A stretch of DNA of 64,000 nt from Pedobacter ginsengisoli (GTDB lineage Bacteria > Bacteroidota > Bacteroidia > Sphingobacteriales > Sphingobacteriaceae), in the NCBI RefSeq assembly GCF_002736205.1, contig NZ_CP024091.1, positions 124,001 through 188,000 of the forward strand, given 5' to 3'. Made by a program: the position numbers and the translations under genes. The notes under the pieces are model-generated. The model saw only the letters and a list, made by a program, of their open reading frames with translations. It did no database searches and was not told where the DNA came from. Of the stretch, positions 61,862 to 64,000 are shown one piece after another (positions within the stretch are counted from its first letter, which is position 1; the number at the start of each line of letters is the position of its first letter).

Positions 61862-64000
61862 ATGAGCATTTCTACAAAATACGACCCGGCGGCAACCGAA
61901 GACAAATGGTACAGCTACTGGATAGAGAAGAATTTTTTTCATTCTGAGCCTGATGAGCGTGAGCCTTACACTATTGTAATACCTCCTCCAAATGTGACAG
62001 GTGTTTTGCACATGGGGCATATGCTAAACAATACAATTCAGGATGTGCTGATCCGTAGAGCTCGTATGCAGGGTAAAAATGCTTGCTGGGTACCAGGAAC
62101 AGATCATGCATCAATTGCTACAGAGGCTAAAGTTGTTGCTATGCTTAAGGAAAGAGGCATCAGCAAAAAAGACCTGAGCAGAGAAGAATTCCTGAAATAT
62201 GCATGGGAATGGAAAGAGAAATATGGCGGTATTATTCTTGATCAGTTAAAAAAGCTGGGCGCAAGTTGCGACTGGGAACGTACACGCTTTACCATGGAAG
62301 ATGATCTTTCAGAAGCAGTTATCGATAGTTTTATCCATTTGTATAAAAAGGGAAAAATTTATCGCGGGGTGCGTATGGTTAACTGGGATCCTGCAGGTAA
62401 AACAGCAGTTTCTGATGAAGAAGTTATCCGTAAAGAGGTAAATCAAAAGCTATATTATATAAAATATTCTGTTTCGGGTACCGATGATTTCTTAACCATT
62501 GCAACCACCCGTCCAGAAACAATTATGGCTGATGCCGCCATTTGTGTTAATCCTAATGATGAGCGTTACCAGCACCTGAAAGGGAAAAAAGTTTTTGTAC
62601 CGCTAATTAATCGTGAAATACCTGTTATTCAGGATGAATATGTAACGATGGATTTTGGTACCGGATGCTTAAAAGTTACTCCGGCCCATGATTTGAACGA
62701 TTATGAACTAGGTGTTAAGCATAAGTTGCCTGTAATAGACATCTTAAATGAAGATGGTACATTAAACGAACTTGCTGTTGTGCTTGTTGGTGAAGACCGC
62801 TTTGTTGCAAGAAAAAAGATTGCTGTTTTACTGGATGAAGCAGGTCACTTAGAGAAAGTTGAGGATTATAAATCGCAAGTTGGTTTCTCTGAGCGTACAA
62901 ATGCAGCTATTGAGCCAAAGCTATCTATGCAATGGTTCTGTAAAATGGATGAAATGGCTAAGCCGGCATTGAAAGATGTACTGGAGGGCGATGTAAAGCT
63001 AATTCCTGAAAAGTTCGTAAATACCTATCGTCATTGGATGGAAAACGTTAGGGATTGGAACATCAGCAGACAATTGTGGTGGGGACAGCAAATTCCTGCA
63101 TGGTATGATGATAAAGGTAATTGGATAGTAGCGAAAACCAAAGAAGAAGCACTTAACGAGTTTTTAAAACTTAAAGATATTGACGGAGTGTTTACCGAAA
63201 CGGAAGCACATGGCTTTAAACATCAGCTGGCACCTTTTGTAACTCAAGATCCGGATGTAATGGATACATGGTTCTCATCATGGTTGTGGCCTATTTCTGT
63301 GTTTAATGGATTTAAAGATCCTGATAATAAAGATATTAATTATTACTACCCTACCAATGATCTGGTTACTGCCCCTGAAATCCTATTCTTCTGGGTAGCT
63401 CGTATGATCATGGCAGGCCATGAGTTTAGAGGGCAAAAACCTTTCACAAATGTTTATTTAACAGGTATTGTAAGAGATAAATTAGGCCGTAAAATGTCTA
63501 AATCATTAGGTAATTCTCCTGATCCTATTGGGCTAATTGAAAAATATGGTGCCGATGGGGTAAGGGTAGGGATGCTTTTATGCTCTCCGGCCGGAAATGA
63601 TTTAATGTTTGATGAAAGTTACTGTGAGCAAGGCCGTAATTTTGCCAATAAAATCTGGAATGCTTTCAGGTTAGTTAAAGGCTGGGAAGTAAATGAAAAC
63701 CTTGAGAATCCTAATCAGCAGGCTATACTATGGTTCGAAAATCGCTTCAATGAGGCTCTTGCCGAGATTGAAGATAACTTTAAGCAATACCGTTTGTCAG
63801 AAGCTTTAATGGCTTGTTATAAACTGGTATGGGATGATTTCTGTGCCTGGTACCTGGAAATGGTTAAGCCAGCTTATCAGCATCCAATAGATGCCGAAAC
63901 CTTAAAGGTAACAATCGGCTTCTTTGAGAAAATCTTAACCTTACTGCATCCATTTATGCCTTTCTTAACAGAAGAATTATGGCACGATGAACTCTTTGGA
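61862..64000 (+). CDS. valS: Valine-tRNA ligase, 5' part
   Basis: The first 713 codons of the gene are present and the window ends in frame. The protein charges tRNA(Val). The N-terminus [26 protein letters not shown] leads to the class I HIGH motif as HMGH (50-53) in [13 protein letters not shown]. The editing domain (about 190-330) contains [20 protein letters not shown], and [15 protein letters not shown] follows. The KMSKS motif is intact at 544-548 in [17 protein letters not shown]. The anticodon-binding domain begins near residue 620. The start is the ATG directly before SISTKYD; the leader is short and AT-rich. Confidence 0.97.
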   Translation, partial: MSISTKYDPAATEDKWYSYWIEKNFFHSEPDEREPYTIVIPPPNVTGVLHMGHMLNNTIQDVLIRRARMQGKNACWVPGTDHASIATEAKVVAMLKERGISKKDLSREEFLKYAWEWKEKYGGIILDQLKKLGASCDWERTRFTMEDDLSEAVIDSFIHLYKKGKIYRGVRMVNWDPAGKTAVSDEEVIRKEVNQKLYYIKYSVSGTDDFLTIATTRPETIMADAAICVNPNDERYQHLKGKKVFVPLINREIPVIQDEYVTMDFGTGCLKVTPAHDLNDYELGVKHKLPVIDILNEDGTLNELAVVLVGEDRFVARKKIAVLLDEAGHLEKVEDYKSQVGFSERTNAAIEPKLSMQWFCKMDEMAKPALKDVLEGDVKLIPEKFVNTYRHWMENVRDWNISRQLWWGQQIPAWYDDKGNWIVAKTKEEALNEFLKLKDIDGVFTETEAHGFKHQLAPFVTQDPDVMDTWFSSWLWPISVFNGFKDPDNKDINYYYPTNDLVTAPEILFFWVARMIMAGHEFRGQKPFTNVYLTGIVRDKLGRKMSKSLGNSPDPIGLIEKYGADGVRVGMLLCSPAGNDLMFDESYCEQGRNFANKIWNAFRLVKGWEVNENLENPNQQAILWFENRFNEALAEIEDNFKQYRLSEALMACYKLVWDDFCAWYLEMVKPAYQHPIDAETLKVTIGFFEKILTLLHPFMPFLTEELWHDELFG

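Noticed and set aside
61727..62020. 97-residue minus-strand frame at the valS start
   Set aside because: It overlaps the valS start and its HMGH region antisense. The composition is not protein-like.

Overview
The window looks like a chromosomal segment of a Bacteroidota species in the Sphingobacteriaceae, most like Pedobacter or a close relative. The reasons are four SusC/SusD outer-membrane pairs, a Bacteroidetes-type ECF sigma/FecR pair, a large secreted protein with a type IX secretion C-terminal domain, AT-rich DNA, few Shine-Dalgarno sites, and several promoter-like TAnnTTTG boxes. I found no rRNA, tRNA, CRISPR array, phage gene or transposase.

Layout. (1) 1-4.6 kb: the end of a sugar isomerase-like gene, a 1133-residue type IX secretion substrate with SprB-like repeats, a small membrane protein and a TetR regulator. 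(2) 4.8-13.5 kb: SusC/SusD locus 1, which runs into two secreted phosphoesterases, a DUF4440-like protein and a D-lactate dehydrogenase-like enzyme. (3) 13.5-15.7 kb: fmt and a NamZ-like muramidase. (4) 15.7-26.2 kb: locus 2, with ECF sigma, FecR, a SusC carrying an STN signalling domain, SusD, and two secreted proteins of unknown function. (5) 26.3-32.3 kb: a LolC/E-like permease, then a leftward six-gene operon of lipoprotein, ECF sigma factor, an anti-sigma protein fused to an outer-membrane barrel, a secreted protein, an AlkZ-like protein and a BstA/YfiT-like enzyme. (6) 32.3-32.8 kb: a repeat-rich gap. (7) 32.8-40.0 kb: locus 3, SusC/SusD with a phosphocholine-type phospholipase C. (8) 40.2-47.9 kb: a degenerate DEAD-box protein and locus 4, SusC/SusD with an arylsulfotransferase-like lipoprotein, with two LacI-type operators upstream. 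(9) 48-64 kb: mainly housekeeping genes (mazG, AI-2E-like transporter, aldo/keto reductase, mnmD, MmcQ-like, TonB receptor, TetR, M13 peptidase, EamA transporter, S9 peptidase, start of valS).

None of the four SusCD loci carries a recognisable glycoside hydrolase. Two are linked to phosphoesterases, one to an arylsulfotransferase-like protein and one to two DUF-type proteins. In three of the four, a hairpin terminator sits between susD and the next enzyme gene, which suggests a fixed way of making less enzyme than transporter.

The least explained structure is at 32.41-32.66 kb. It is a run of about 22 degenerate 11-bp units folded into a roughly 180-bp imperfect palindrome with perfect 31-bp outer arms, directly upstream of the operon encoding the double-membrane anti-sigma protein.
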